From positions 3,164,056-3,228,055 of the forward strand of contig NZ_CM001974.1 of assembly GCF_000406105.1 (NCBI RefSeq): DNA of 64,000 nt. Reading direction: 5' to 3'. Each line of letters begins with the position of its first letter. Position 1 is the stretch's first letter. The DNA comes from Dickeya chrysanthemi NCPPB 402 (GTDB lineage: Bacteria > Pseudomonadota > Gammaproteobacteria > Enterobacterales > Enterobacteriaceae). The notes under the pieces are model-generated. The model did no database searches and was not told the DNA's origin. It saw only the letters and a list, made by a program, of their open reading frames with translations. Below, one piece after another: positions 39,356-47,902 of the stretch. A program made the translations under genes and the position numbers.

Positions 39356-39992
39356 GACCACGACAGATTTCGCTGCCGTGACGGCCACCGCGTGTTTCAG
39401 CTCATTTACGCTTATGAAGCCCGTAAGCCGGGTATTCAAGCGCAGATCACTGACATAGCCTTCAATGGTGCCGGGGTTCGCGATACCGCCAGAATACTGA
39501 AAATTGGCATTAACACCGTCATCCGGACTTTAAAAAACTCGCGCCAACGCGAATAACGTCCTCGCCCGTTGCCCATGCTGATGTGGCGCTTATCTGCGAA
39601 CTTGATGAGCAATGGCGCTTCGTTGGCAGTAAAGCCCGGCAGCACTGGCTCTGGTACGCGTACAACACCAAAACAGGCGGTGTACTGGCCTACACGTTTG
39701 GTCCCCGAACCGATGAAATCTGCCGGGAGCTACTGGCACTGCTTACACCATTCAACATCGGCATGATCACCCGCGACGACTGGGGCAGCTATGGCCGGGA
39801 GGTGCCGAAAGATAAGCATCTGACCGGCAAAATATTCACCCAACGCATTGAGCGTAATAACCTGACACTGCGCACCCGCATTAAGCGGTTGACTCGTAAA
39901 ACAATCTGCTTCTCGCGTTCAGTCGAGATCCACGAAAAAGCCATCGGAGCGTTTATTGAAAAACGCATGTTCTACTAATTGGATGCATTACC
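39356..39992 (+). mobile_element. 5'-truncated IS1-family element
   Basis: The right part of an IS1 element is present, ending in the inverted repeat AATTGGATGCATTACC at 39977-39992. The left end, including the left inverted repeat and the first part of insA (roughly the first 100 bases), is missing. The junction lies 5 nt beyond the hipA stop. The right end is inserted in the 3' part of the PAAR gene. Confidence 0.85.
39365..39978 (+). pseudogene. insB: IS1 insA-insB remnant
   Basis: The insA frame starts in its zinc-finger half (RFRCRDGHRVFQL) and ends at TLKNSRQRE with a stop near 39556. The insB part continues in the -1 frame as ALICELDEQWRFVGSK ... AFIEKRMFY. In IS1 these are joined by frameshifting to give the DDE transposase. 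The missing start means no transposase is made unless a new promoter and start serve insB alone. Confidence 0.8.
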
Positions 39993-40636
39993 ATCAAATC
40001 TAACCCGACGGGGGATTTGGGTAATACCGACCTCGCACCTCGGCGGAATTCATCCACCGGATAAACATACTCCGCCGCCTCAGCGCGCAAGATGCTGTCG
40101 TTGTTAAACGCCAGTCGGGTGCCGGCGTCTTTCAGGCCCGGCATGGCCGATGCCTGTTGCGCCAGATAGCGATCCTTACGCTGTAATACCGTCAGCGCTT
40201 CATCCAGCACCGGCAGTTCAGCGGTCGCGGCCCACTCCATCATGGCAGGCAGCAGCATCGGCGTGAGCGCCAGCAGTGGCGCGCGGCTTTTCGCTGACTG
40301 TTCCGCACAGGACTTCACCGGCGACTGGTAAGGCGTGTCGCCAATAATCACATCCCCGCTGCCTGCCGCCACCGAGCCGCCGCAGCCGATGGCATCACCG
40401 ATACGGGCAGCCAGCTTACCGTTGATAATCACCGTGCCGGAACCGGCGGAAATCGCCCGGCTGTGCACACCGTGCGGCATGTTCGGACAGGGGCAGGCGT
40501 GCAGTAATACCGCATCGCCTTTACGCGCCGCCGGTTTGCCATTGATAATCACATCGTCACTGCCCGCAATCACCGGGGTGGCGGGAAAGCAGCCGTGACC
40601 GGCACAGCTATCCCCTAAACGTGCAGCTCCTGGCAT
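39953..40636 (-). CDS. PAAR-repeat T6SS spike-tip protein, C-terminus cut by IS1
   Basis: The 227-residue product starts with two PAAR motif blocks (about residues 1-100: VIAGSDDVIINGKPAARKGD, SAGSGTVIINGKLAARIGD), which form the cone that sharpens the VgrG spike. The following 110 residues should lead into a C-terminal effector domain. Instead, IS1 entered at 39992, and the last 11-12 residues (VMHPISRTCVFQ) are encoded by IS1 itself. The toxin domain and its immunity gene are therefore missing. The PAAR part could still fold. It lies 9 nt after the vgrG remnant. Confidence 0.85.
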   Translation of the reverse strand: MPGAARLGDSCAGHGCFPATPVIAGSDDVIINGKPAARKGDAVLLHACPCPNMPHGVHSRAISAGSGTVIINGKLAARIGDAIGCGGSVAAGSGDVIIGDTPYQSPVKSCAEQSAKSRAPLLALTPMLLPAMMEWAATAELPVLDEALTVLQRKDRYLAQQASAMPGLKDAGTRLAFNNDSILRAEAAEYVYPVDEFRRGARSVLPKSPVGLDLMVMHPISRTCVFQ

Positions 40637-40645
40637 GATGACTCC

Positions 40646-41834
40646 TTAACGCCGGTCCGGCGCATCGGGCAGCGTCGGTCTGGTGGGGGACTCGGGTTCG
40701 ATGGACACCGGCGCAGTGCCCGCCCCGGCGGAGCCGCCGTCGTTGATTTTCACCAGCGTGCCGGAAATGGTGACACCCGCGCCGTCAATCTTGATAAACC
40801 CGCCGGGCGCTTTGATGGTCAGCGATTGTCCGGCTTCCAGCACGATGTCCGCGGCTTTGAGGTAACTGTCGGTATTGACCAACACGCGCTGATGGGCGCC
40901 GATTAAGGTCTCTTCCGAACCGGACAACGTGGTCTGGCGGCTGCCGTCAATACGGGTGATCTCGCCGCCACCGATAAAGCGCTTAAACAACTGGGTGATG
41001 CGTTGCACAAAATGACGCCCGACCGACTGGTGATGATCCTGACCAATCTGCTCAAAGTCATCCTGCCCGACGGTGCGATAGCTATGGCGGTCCACCCGTA
41101 CTGACCACCGGCCCAGCCCTGACTGACCCGCACCCAGCAGGAGTTCTGGTCGTCGCTGGCACCGTAGCGGTCCCACGGGAACTGCAGCTTCACCTGGCCA
41201 AACTCGTCGCAGTAAATTTCTTCCCCCGCCGGGCCGACCACGGTGGCAATCTGCAGGCCGTCCACCCTCGGTTTGTACGGCAGCGCCGCCCGCCAGGTGG
41301 TGGTGCCTTTCACCACCTCGAAGCTGTTGCTGATGGTAGTCGGCTCGCCACCGCTCTCTTCTTCCAGCGCCTGCGGCTGCTGGCCGCTGTGGATCACCGC
41401 CACCACCTGCCAGGCCAGATTGAACGCCGGGTTCGGGAGTCGCTGATACCGGCTTCCTGCAACAGTTCGGTTATGATCTCATCCGGTTTTTGGGTCTGGA
41501 AGAGGCGGGCGTTGGTGCGCAGCCCCAGCCGCCACAACGCCGGGCGTACCTCGGCCTGAGAGCGGGTGCGGCGAAAACCGGTGTCGCCCTGGGCAAAGCG
41601 GCTGACGATACCGCTGACCCGGCGCTGCAGTTCGCCTTCGTACCACACCATCAATTCGCACGGCTGGTCCAGCACCGCGCCAAAGTCGATATCCGCCTGA
41701 CTGCTGGCAAGGCTCAGCGACAGCGCAAACGGCTGGTTCAGCGCCTCGCTGAGTTCAAAATCCACCACCGCGAAGGTGGTGTCCGCCAATGCGCCGATTT
41801 TGACGGTAAACTGCAATCCTGTACTGTTGGCCAC
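40646..41834 (-). pseudogene. vgrG: Decayed vgrG (T6SS spike TssI)
   Basis: Three pieces of a VgrG protein lie in order but in different frames. The N-terminal piece runs from GTG 41834 (after AAAGGAGG) with [14 protein letters not shown] to LLQEAGISD. Then a deletion of roughly 150 codons joins directly to [13 protein letters not shown] near 41444 in another frame. The gp5-like OB part ([20 protein letters not shown]) ends at GGQYGW near 41090, where a second deletion joins to the beta-helix needle ([18 protein letters not shown]). A further shortening shows at [14 protein letters not shown]. The remnant is about 1.2 kb where a full gene is near 2 kb, so no working spike comes from here. Confidence 0.85.
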
Positions 41835-41956
41835 CCTGCTTCCTCCTTTCCCCGGCTCCATAGCTACCGCACACCCGGCCGGCGCCGTGCGTCAGTGCAT
41901 TTATCACGATGAATGCGCCTGCACTCAGCGATGGGCGTACCATCGCTCAACACAGA

Positions 41957-41990
41957 CTAAAAACAGAAAAACCCGGACCTGAGTCCGGGT
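41957..41990 (-). terminator. Terminator of hcp
   Basis: In the minus direction CCCGGACTCAGGTCCGGG folds into a tight stem and is followed by TTTTTCTGTTTTT. It lies 11 nt after the hcp stop, so hcp can be transcribed as a single gene, apart from vgrG. Confidence 0.85.
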
Positions 41991-42000
41991 AACGGCGTGA

Positions 42001-42519
42001 TTACGCTTCGATCGGCGCGCGCCAGTCGTCGGAGCCGGAGGTCCCGGCCACGGTGTGTTCCCAGTCGATTTTGCGGTAGGCCAGCGACACTTCAATCAGC
42101 TGGGTGTAATCCTGCTTGGACGGGTCCTGGCAGTGCGGCATCTGGTTGTTGATGTCGACGATGGTGGCGTCGGTGAGGGTGGTGGTGAAGAAATGCTCCT
42201 GCTTGCCTTCGACGGAGGTGCGATACCACTTCAGGGTCACGGTCGGCAGCATTTCACCGGACGCCAGCGCGTTATACATCAGCGGTACGGCTTTGTTCAG
42301 CGCCACGGTGAACTTGAACGGTTTGTGCACGCGCTGACCGGCAGGCTGGCCGGACTGCGGGTCGGTCGGCACAGTGACGATGTGTTTGAATTCCTGCACC
42401 AGCATCTCGTCTTCGTGGCCCTGCACGTAGATATTGCCGACGGAATCGGACGTGAAGGCACCGGCGGTGATGTTGCCCTGGGTTTTCCCTTCGATGCTGA
42501 TATAGCATGGAGTTGGCAT
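42001..42519 (-). CDS. hcp: T6SS tube protein Hcp (TssD)
   Basis: Hcp stacks as hexamers to form the inner tube that is fired from the cell. The 172-residue protein starts MPTPCYISIEGKTQG and has the Hcp1 family segments EDEMLVQEFKHIV and YTQLIEVSLAYRKIDWEH. It is full length. A strong AAGGAG site precedes the ATG. It has its own terminator and, about 40 nt upstream, a sigma-54 promoter with apparent VasH sites, so its expression should follow VasH and RpoN. Confidence 0.96.
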   Translation of the reverse strand: MPTPCYISIEGKTQGNITAGAFTSDSVGNIYVQGHEDEMLVQEFKHIVTVPTDPQSGQPAGQRVHKPFKFTVALNKAVPLMYNALASGEMLPTVTLKWYRTSVEGKQEHFFTTTLTDATIVDINNQMPHCQDPSKQDYTQLIEVSLAYRKIDWEHTVAGTSGSDDWRAPIEA

Positions 42520-42567
42520 GGTCTTGCTCCTTGTTGTTGAACGGTTAGTGTGACTTCACCGTTCATA

Positions 42568-42585
42568 AGGCAATGACCATGCCAA
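42568..42585 (-). promoter_or_regulatory. Sigma-54 (-24/-12) promoter of hcp
   Basis: In the minus direction the sequence is TTGGCATGGTCATTGCCT. GG and GC are separated by exactly ten bases, as required for RpoN, and TTGGCA and TTGC match the consensus; only the third base after GG-C differs (T for C). The predicted transcript starts near 42558, giving a leader of about 40 nt before the hcp ATG. Confidence 0.85.
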
Positions 42586-42644
42586 CCTTTATTACATTGT
42601 TTTAAAAGGGAAAAGTAATATCGTCATTTTCCCTAAGTCAAATT

Positions 42645-42662
42645 TGAGCAAAAAATTGCGCA
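42645..42662. promoter_or_regulatory. Probable VasH enhancer site 1
   Basis: TGAGCAAAAAATTGCGCA is an imperfect 7-4-7 inverted repeat (TGAGCAA/TTGCGCA) about 90-105 nt upstream of the predicted hcp transcription start. It recurs at 42716-42733, which is the arrangement expected for an enhancer-binding protein. Confidence 0.65.
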
Positions 42663-42715
42663 GACCTCGCGAAAAAACGGCATCCATTGCGCAAACAGGG
42701 ATTCATGCTGGAAAG

Positions 42716-42733
42716 TGAGCAATAAATTGCGCA
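42716..42733. promoter_or_regulatory. Probable VasH enhancer site 2, with half-sites
   Basis: TGAGCAATAAATTGCGCA repeats site 1 with one change in the spacer. The two start 71 bp apart, close to seven helical turns. Related half-sites lie at 42686-42694 (ATTGCGCAA) and 42767-42773 (TGAGCAA). No other gene explains this cluster of motifs. Confidence 0.65.
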
Positions 42734-42961
42734 GATTTTGCATTTGTTCTGCACTGATTTAAAAAGTGAGCAAAACACCCCTTAAAAATGAGACATGAAT
42801 CACAAATTGATTTTCTATGAAGATACCGCCTGCTGACTTTTCAAATTCACTTTTCTCCCATCGTGCCGTGATGTGCGCTGTGCCACAATGGGCCCACGGT
42901 ATGGCATCCGCCATCGCACAGTCGACTTATAAGACAATCGCATTACAAGAAAGGAGTAAAG

Positions 42962-44419
42962 ATGAGTTATGCACCTGGCGCTGGCTTGTCCGCCAGCGAG
43001 GCGCTGGACCAGTTGGAAGCGCTGTATGACAGCGCGGTCAAAGCGTTACGCACCGCAATCGGCGATTTTATTACTCACGGCACGCCACCGGATGCCGCCG
43101 CGCGCGCCAACGGGCTGTTTGTCTACCCGGAACTGCGCATCAGTTGGGACGGGCTGTCGCAGAAGCACAGCAAAACCCGCGCGTACGGCCGTCTTACCCA
43201 CGGCGGCAGCTACCGTACCACGGTGACCCGGCCGCAGTTATTCCGTCACTATCTGGCGGAACAACTGGCGATACTGGAAAACGACTATTCGGCCACGATC
43301 GAAGTCGCGCTGTCGGACAAGGAAATCCCTTATCCTTATGTGATCGACGGTGCCAATCTGAAGCTGGATCGCTCAATGAGCGTTGCTCTGGCACAGCATT
43401 TCCCGACCCCATCGCTGGCGTTGATCGGCGACGAAACCGCCGACGGTCTGTTGCAGACCCTCGATCATTTCCCCCTGTCGCATTTCGACGCGTTACGTAC
43501 CGATTTTTCGCTGGCGCGCCTGCGCCACTACACCGGCACCCGAGCCGAGCACTTCCAACCGTTCGTGCTGTTCACCAACTACACCCGGTATGTCGATGAG
43601 TTCGTGCGCTGGGCTTGCGATCAAATTACCGATCCTGCCAGCCCGTACCAGGCGTTAGCCTGTGCCGGCGGCGCGTTGATTACCGCCGAGACGGAGAACC
43701 CGCAGCAAGCGGTATCGGATCTGGCGTGGAAAAACCATCAGATGCCGGCCTACCATCTCATCGCACGCGAAGGGCGCGGCATCACGTTGGTGAACATCGG
43801 CGTCGGGCCGTCCAACGCCAAAACCATCTGCGATCATCTGGCGGTGCTGCGGCCGCACGCCTGGCTGATGATCGGCCATTGCGGCGGCCTGCGCGAAAGT
43901 CAGAGCATCGGCGATTATGTGCTGGCGCACGCTTACCTGCGCGACGACCATGTGCTGGATTCGGTACTGCCGCCGGATATCCCGATCCCCAGCATCGCCG
44001 AAGTCCAGCGCGCGTTATACGATGCCACCAAACAGGTCAGCGGTATGCCGGGTGAAGAAGTGAAACAGCGCCTGCGCACCGGTACGGTGGTCACCACCGA
44101 CGACCGCAACTGGGAGTTACGTTATTCCGCCTCGGCGTTGCGTTTCAACCTCAGCCGGGCTGTGGCGGTCGATATGGAAAGCGCCACCATTGCCGCGCAG
44201 GGATACCGCTTCCGCGTACCTTACGGCACCTTGTTATGCGTATCGGACAAGCCGCTGCACGGCGAGATCAAACTGCCCGGTCAGGCAAACCGCTTCTATG
44301 AGGGGGCAATCTCCGAGCATTTGCAGATAGGCATCCGTACCGTTGATCTCCTGCGCGCCGAATCGGAACATCTGCACTCGCGCAAACTGCGCACCTTCAA
44401 CGAACCGCCGTTCCGGTAA
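42962..44419 (+). CDS. amn: AMP nucleosidase
   Basis: Amn splits AMP into adenine and ribose 5-phosphate and so adjusts the adenylate pool. The 485-residue product is full length, with the N-terminal AMP nucleosidase domain (ASEALDQLEALYDSAVKAL) and a C-terminal purine nucleoside phosphorylase fold containing GVGPSNAKTICDHL, IGHCGGLRESQSIGDYVLA and the VAVDMESATIAAQG active-site strand. A strong AAAGGAG site precedes the ATG. It diverges from hcp across about 440 bp; its own promoter was not assigned. Confidence 0.95.
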   Translation: MSYAPGAGLSASEALDQLEALYDSAVKALRTAIGDFITHGTPPDAAARANGLFVYPELRISWDGLSQKHSKTRAYGRLTHGGSYRTTVTRPQLFRHYLAEQLAILENDYSATIEVALSDKEIPYPYVIDGANLKLDRSMSVALAQHFPTPSLALIGDETADGLLQTLDHFPLSHFDALRTDFSLARLRHYTGTRAEHFQPFVLFTNYTRYVDEFVRWACDQITDPASPYQALACAGGALITAETENPQQAVSDLAWKNHQMPAYHLIAREGRGITLVNIGVGPSNAKTICDHLAVLRPHAWLMIGHCGGLRESQSIGDYVLAHAYLRDDHVLDSVLPPDIPIPSIAEVQRALYDATKQVSGMPGEEVKQRLRTGTVVTTDDRNWELRYSASALRFNLSRAVAVDMESATIAAQGYRFRVPYGTLLCVSDKPLHGEIKLPGQANRFYEGAISEHLQIGIRTVDLLRAESEHLHSRKLRTFNEPPFR

Positions 44420-44425
44420 ACCAGG

Positions 44426-44452
44426 CCGCTCCCGGATTAACGGGAGCGGTTA
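44426..44452 (+). terminator. Terminator of amn
   Basis: CCGCTCCCG and CGGGAGCGG form a 9-bp stem with a 6-nt loop, 6 nt after the amn stop. The following T content is low (TTACTG). Confidence 0.55.
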
Positions 44453-44512
44453 CTGCCGTAACATTCTTACACCTGCGCCGGGTTGTGGCGGACAGCGTGG
44501 ATGTTTTGCGCG

Positions 44513-44869
44513 TCACATACACCCGGCGCAACTGGTACAACGCCAGTCTTGCGGATTGACGGCCTGATAAAAAAAGCGGAAATAACACTCTTCAATCGGT
44601 ACCTGATGTAATTCGAAACAGTCCGCCAGCCAATCGACATTTTCCAGAATCCAGTCATCTTCATCCAATCCATCCCGATAGAGCTCGTCATCCGGGTCGA
44701 TAACCGAATAAATCCCCAATGTGCCCAGATGCTGCTCACGGTATTTCTCCGGCAATTCAAACACGCGCCCCTGATAATGAATTATCCAGTTACCATGACA
44801 TAAAAGATTACCGCTCCGGCTCCATGATGCCGTGAAAGGATTAGGCATAATTTCTAAAACCCTATTCAT
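44513..44869 (-). CDS. Hypothetical protein with a C-terminal cysteine cluster
   Basis: The family is not recognised. The 118-residue product is acidic in the middle (DPDDELYRDGLDEDDWILENVDWLADCF) and ends in CTSCAGCM, two CxxC-type pairs that could bind zinc or another metal. Aromatic residues are frequent. It appears cytoplasmic, with no signal peptide or membrane segment. A full ERIC repeat ends one base before the ATG, and no ribosome site is seen there; ATG 44848 (MPNPFTASW) may be the real start. The repeat may have replaced the original promoter. Confidence 0.6.
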   Translation of the reverse strand: MNRVLEIMPNPFTASWSRSGNLLCHGNWIIHYQGRVFELPEKYREQHLGTLGIYSVIDPDDELYRDGLDEDDWILENVDWLADCFELHQVPIEECYFRFFYQAVNPQDWRCTSCAGCM

Positions 44870-44870
44870 A

Positions 44871-44997
44871 TATACCCTTCATACTTCAAGTTGCAGGTGC
44901 GTTGGCTGCCCTCACTCACCCCAGTCACTTACTTGTGTAAGCTTCTGGGGATTCGCTCGATTGCCGCCTTCCTGCAACTCGAATTATTTTGGGTATA
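44871..44997. repeat. ERIC repeat, full length
   Basis: A 127-bp copy bounded by TATACCC and GGGTATA, with the core segments CACCCCAGTCACTTACTTG and TGTAAGCTTCTGGGGATTCG that correspond to the standard ERIC sequences. It can fold into one long hairpin. Confidence 0.95.
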
Positions 44998-45071
44998 AAA
45001 TAAATACAAACTTTCAATAAGTAACGAATAAATACAACGATACACACCCTTACAGAGCCCTGAGAAGAAGC

Positions 45072-45581
45072 CGGGCAATAAAGCCAACGCACCTGCAACG
45101 TGAAGGATAACGGTATAAATAATACCGTTTATCGGGATGAAAAAATATATGGATATAAACCTATAACCCCCAATGGGTAAATAATGAATTCATTGATGAA
45201 AAACAACGTATTTCCTATTAATAAAAAATTTCAGATTAATATCTGAATATGGATTATCCCCAATAGGCTTGTAGTTAGATGCGCCGGCAGGACATGGCGC
45301 CGTTGCGCGATGCTCTGGTATTTGGCTGGTTATCCACCGCCCCGTGTCGCCCGCAAGCCACACATCGACGGCCGGGTTGTGCGCGGCTGCAAAAAATTGA
45401 TACACCGCAAACGTTTATTCACAGAATCGTTTTATAAAGGGTGAACCAGCCCACCCGGTGGGATGGAACAGCGGTTTCTGGTCTATGATGAAAAGGCCGT
45501 CACGTTGCCCGGCAAACGAGCACATGCCGGACGGATGTTCATGGCGAACCACTATGCGATTGACAGAAAGGAGAGCGTTAT
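45072..45581. repeat. ERIC fragment and gene-free region before dps
   Basis: The end of an ERIC element (AAAGCCAACGCACCTGCAACG ... CGGTATA) is visible at about 45072-45117, without its other half. The rest up to 45581 shows no supported gene; the open frame at 45190-45405 on the minus strand has no family or ribosome site. The dps promoter should lie in 45400-45560. Confidence 0.6.
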
Positions 45582-46067
45582 ATGTCAGGCAGTAAAAAGA
45601 AAAAGAGCCCGATTGGCCTGGATGTGCAGCAGTCTGAAAAGATTGCCGCCAAACTGAACACCTTGCTGGCTAACTACCAGATTCTGTATATGAATGTGCG
45701 CGGTTATCACTGGAATATTTCCGGCTCGGCCTTTTTCGAACTTCACGCCAAGTTTGAGGAAATCTACAACGAACTGCTGTTGAAAATCGACGAACTGGCA
45801 GAGCGTATCCTGGCGCTGGGCGGACAACCGCTGCATGCCTATAGCGACTATTTGAAAGTGGCGGATATCAAAGAAGACGTCAATGCCACCGAGGGCAAAA
45901 AAACGCTGGAAGGGTTGCTGGCGGGTTATGCCGTGCTGCTGCAACAACAGCGGGAAATCCTGCCGCTGGCGGCGGAAACCAGTGATGAAGGCACCGCGTC
46001 GCTGATGACCGATTACATCAAAGAGCAGGAAAAACAGATCTGGATGTTCAACGCCTACCTGAAATAA
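45582..46067 (+). CDS. dps: Dps-type DNA-protecting ferritin
   Basis: The 161-residue product belongs to the Dps/miniferritin family, which forms 12-subunit shells that store iron and use peroxide to oxidise it. The ferroxidase region reads YHWNISGSAFFELHAKFEE, with the conserved His, His and Glu. The N-terminus is lysine-rich (SGSKKKKS), as in DNA-binding Dps proteins. A GAAAGGAG site precedes the ATG. It is distinct in sequence from the classical E. coli Dps and may be a second paralogue, so the symbol is used for the family. Confidence 0.85.
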   Translation: MSGSKKKKSPIGLDVQQSEKIAAKLNTLLANYQILYMNVRGYHWNISGSAFFELHAKFEEIYNELLLKIDELAERILALGGQPLHAYSDYLKVADIKEDVNATEGKKTLEGLLAGYAVLLQQQREILPLAAETSDEGTASLMTDYIKEQEKQIWMFNAYLK

Positions 46068-46091
46068 CCCCAGCCTGACACCTTATCAACA

Positions 46092-46118
46092 CCCCGCCCG
46101 CTCAGGGCGGGGGCTTGT
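46092..46118 (+). terminator. Hairpin after dps
   Basis: CCCCGCCC and GGGCGGGG pair across a five-base loop 24 nt beyond the stop. It is followed by GGCTTGTG, a weak T tract. Confidence 0.5.
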
Positions 46119-46190
46119 GCATCAACGGCGTTTACCGTACACCTTTCTACCGAACCCCCTTCTACCGAATACCAGAGTGACCCGCCTTAC

Positions 46191-47333
46191 TTAAGGCAGC
46201 GTGACGATTTCAATCCAGTTGGCGCCTTTGCCCGTCGGGAAACGACCGGTCAGCGTCAGTTCACCGCTGGTTTGATTGATGCGATATACCGACAACTGAT
46301 CGGATTTTTCACCGCTGGCGATCAGGTAACGACCACTGGGATCGATCTGGATACCGCGCGGCTGGGTTTCGGTGGGATAGCGCGTGACATAACGCAGTTG
46401 GCCGCTCTTGGGCGTCACCTGCAACAAGCTGAGGGTACTGCTGGTACGTTCGGACACATACAGGAAACGGCCGTTCGGCGTCAGCCGCAGGTCCGCGCTC
46501 CAGATTTTGGGGCGATTATCGATGCCCGGCGCTTTAGGGTCGACGGTACCGGGTTGCATTCCCGCGTCCGCCGGGAGGGCATCGGTATAATCCAGCAGCG
46601 TCAGCAATCCGGTCTTTTGATTCAGCAACAGACGCGCCACCTTGCCGGACAGCTCATTACTGACGTACAGCGTCTGGTTATCCGGCGACAGCACCAGATG
46701 GCGCGGCCCGTTGCCCGGCGGCAACGCCAGTTCGGCCGGAGAGTTAGGGGTCAATTGGCCGTTTCGGGCATCGAAACGGAACTGCTGTAGCTGGTCACTG
46801 CCCAGATTGCTGACCAGCACAAACCGGTTCTGGCGGTCGGCAATAATGCTGTGCGCATTCTTCCCGGTAGGCAGAACCTGCACCGCTTCAGCGCTGACGC
46901 GGCCGTCTGCCGCAATCGGGCTGACCGCCACCTTGTTGCCGCCATAGGAGGCGCTGAACAGCCAGCGTCCGGTGCGGTCGGTGGAAATATACGCCATGCT
47001 GTCCGGCAACGGCGCCGTGCCGGCCGGACTCAATACGCCGGTTTTTCGGTCGATGGCGTAACCGGCCAGTGTATAGGGCTTGCTGCGTACCGCGGCATAC
47101 AGGTGGCGCTTGTCCGGGCTGAGCGCCATCGGCATCACCTGCGGGCCGGCGGTTACCGAGCCGGTAGCGGTCAACTGGCCGTTTTGGGTATTCAACGTAT
47201 AGGCGCGAATCTCCCCGTCCCCCGCCGCCGATACGTATACCGCGGTCACCGCCGATGACGCCAGCGGCCACAAGCTTGCCGCCAGCAGCGCCGCCATACC
47301 GCCCCATGTGGTGAGTCTTACCTGCTTTGTCAT
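46191..47333 (-). CDS. Secreted lactonase-family beta-propeller protein
   Basis: The 380-residue product has a Sec signal (about residues 1-28, LAASLWPLASSAV) followed by a seven-bladed propeller of the 6-phosphogluconolactonase/YbhE type. Typical repeats are YVSAAGDGEIRAYTLN, LSPDKRHLYAAVRS and LTPNGRFLYVSERTSSTLS. Cytoplasmic Pgl has no signal peptide, so this periplasmic version probably acts on another lactone or only binds ligands. The gene is single. Confidence 0.8.
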   Translation of the reverse strand: MTKQVRLTTWGGMAALLAASLWPLASSAVTAVYVSAAGDGEIRAYTLNTQNGQLTATGSVTAGPQVMPMALSPDKRHLYAAVRSKPYTLAGYAIDRKTGVLSPAGTAPLPDSMAYISTDRTGRWLFSASYGGNKVAVSPIAADGRVSAEAVQVLPTGKNAHSIIADRQNRFVLVSNLGSDQLQQFRFDARNGQLTPNSPAELALPPGNGPRHLVLSPDNQTLYVSNELSGKVARLLLNQKTGLLTLLDYTDALPADAGMQPGTVDPKAPGIDNRPKIWSADLRLTPNGRFLYVSERTSSTLSLLQVTPKSGQLRYVTRYPTETQPRGIQIDPSGRYLIASGEKSDQLSVYRINQTSGELTLTGRFPTGKGANWIEIVTLP

Positions 47334-47455
47334 ATTTTTCCCCTGATTGTCTTGCGGTGATCCGCTTATACGTCAATTCGCCCAATAAATTAAAACAGCA
47401 TTTTAATTTAGAAGAAATAGCCAATATCGTAAGGATACATGAACGCGGTCGGGGC

Positions 47456-47490
47456 AGAAAAGCGGCTTCCTGCAACCGACAGGAAGCCGC
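47456..47490 (-). terminator. Terminator after the heme-receptor remnant
   Basis: An 11-bp perfect stem (47462-47472 with 47480-47490) has a 7-nt loop and, in the minus direction, is followed by TTTTCT. It lies 20 nt after the receptor stop and probably now ends the hmuSTUV transcript. Confidence 0.8.
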
Positions 47491-47509
47491 CGGCAAGGCT
47501 CAGTGACGA

Positions 47510-47866
47510 TTAGAAATCGACGTTAACGCCCAGTTGGAAGGTACGTCCCGGCATCACCGCCAGCTCGCGGTTGTAGCCATCCTGATTGGTGCTCAGCGTC
47601 AACTGGCGGCTACTCAGGTAGTCCCAGTATTTTCGGTCGGTCAGGTTATAGACGCCGCCGCTCAGCCGCACCGTCGGCAGTACGCGCCAGTAAGCGGTCA
47701 AATCCACCAGCCCGTAGCCCGGCACACGCATGTATTCGGCGGTTGAATCGGTCAGCGCCGCGCCGATATTGTTATAAGTCTGACTGTTGGTGGCGGTAGC
47801 GCGCTTACCTTTCTGGAAGGTGGCCGTGACGGCGGCACCGTAGCGGGTAACGTTGTTATTATTATG
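47510..47866 (-). pseudogene. C-terminal remnant of a TonB-dependent heme/hemoglobin receptor
   Basis: The last 115-120 residues of an outer-membrane receptor are readable: RYGAAVTATFQKGKRATATN, then VPGYGLVDLTAYWRVLPTV, GGVYNLTDRKYWDYLSSRQ and the terminal PGRTFQLGVNVDF, ending with the aromatic residue typical of beta-barrels. The rest of a protein of about 700 residues, including the signal, plug and most strands, is absent. The remnant begins about 40 nt after the hmuV stop. A large deletion has probably joined hmuV to the end of the receptor gene. Confidence 0.8.
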
Positions 47867-47902
47867 ATTGCCGTGCTTTTGACGTTATCCGTGCGTCACC
47901 AC

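Noticed and set aside
42645..42773. Iteron-type origin or phage attachment site
   Set aside because: The repeats are few and dyad-like, and sit at the right distance from a sigma-54 promoter, which better fits an activator-binding region.
45190..45405. Minus-strand 71-codon frame between ERIC fragment and dps
   Set aside because: No recognisable protein features, and its position in a repeat-rich spacer favours chance.
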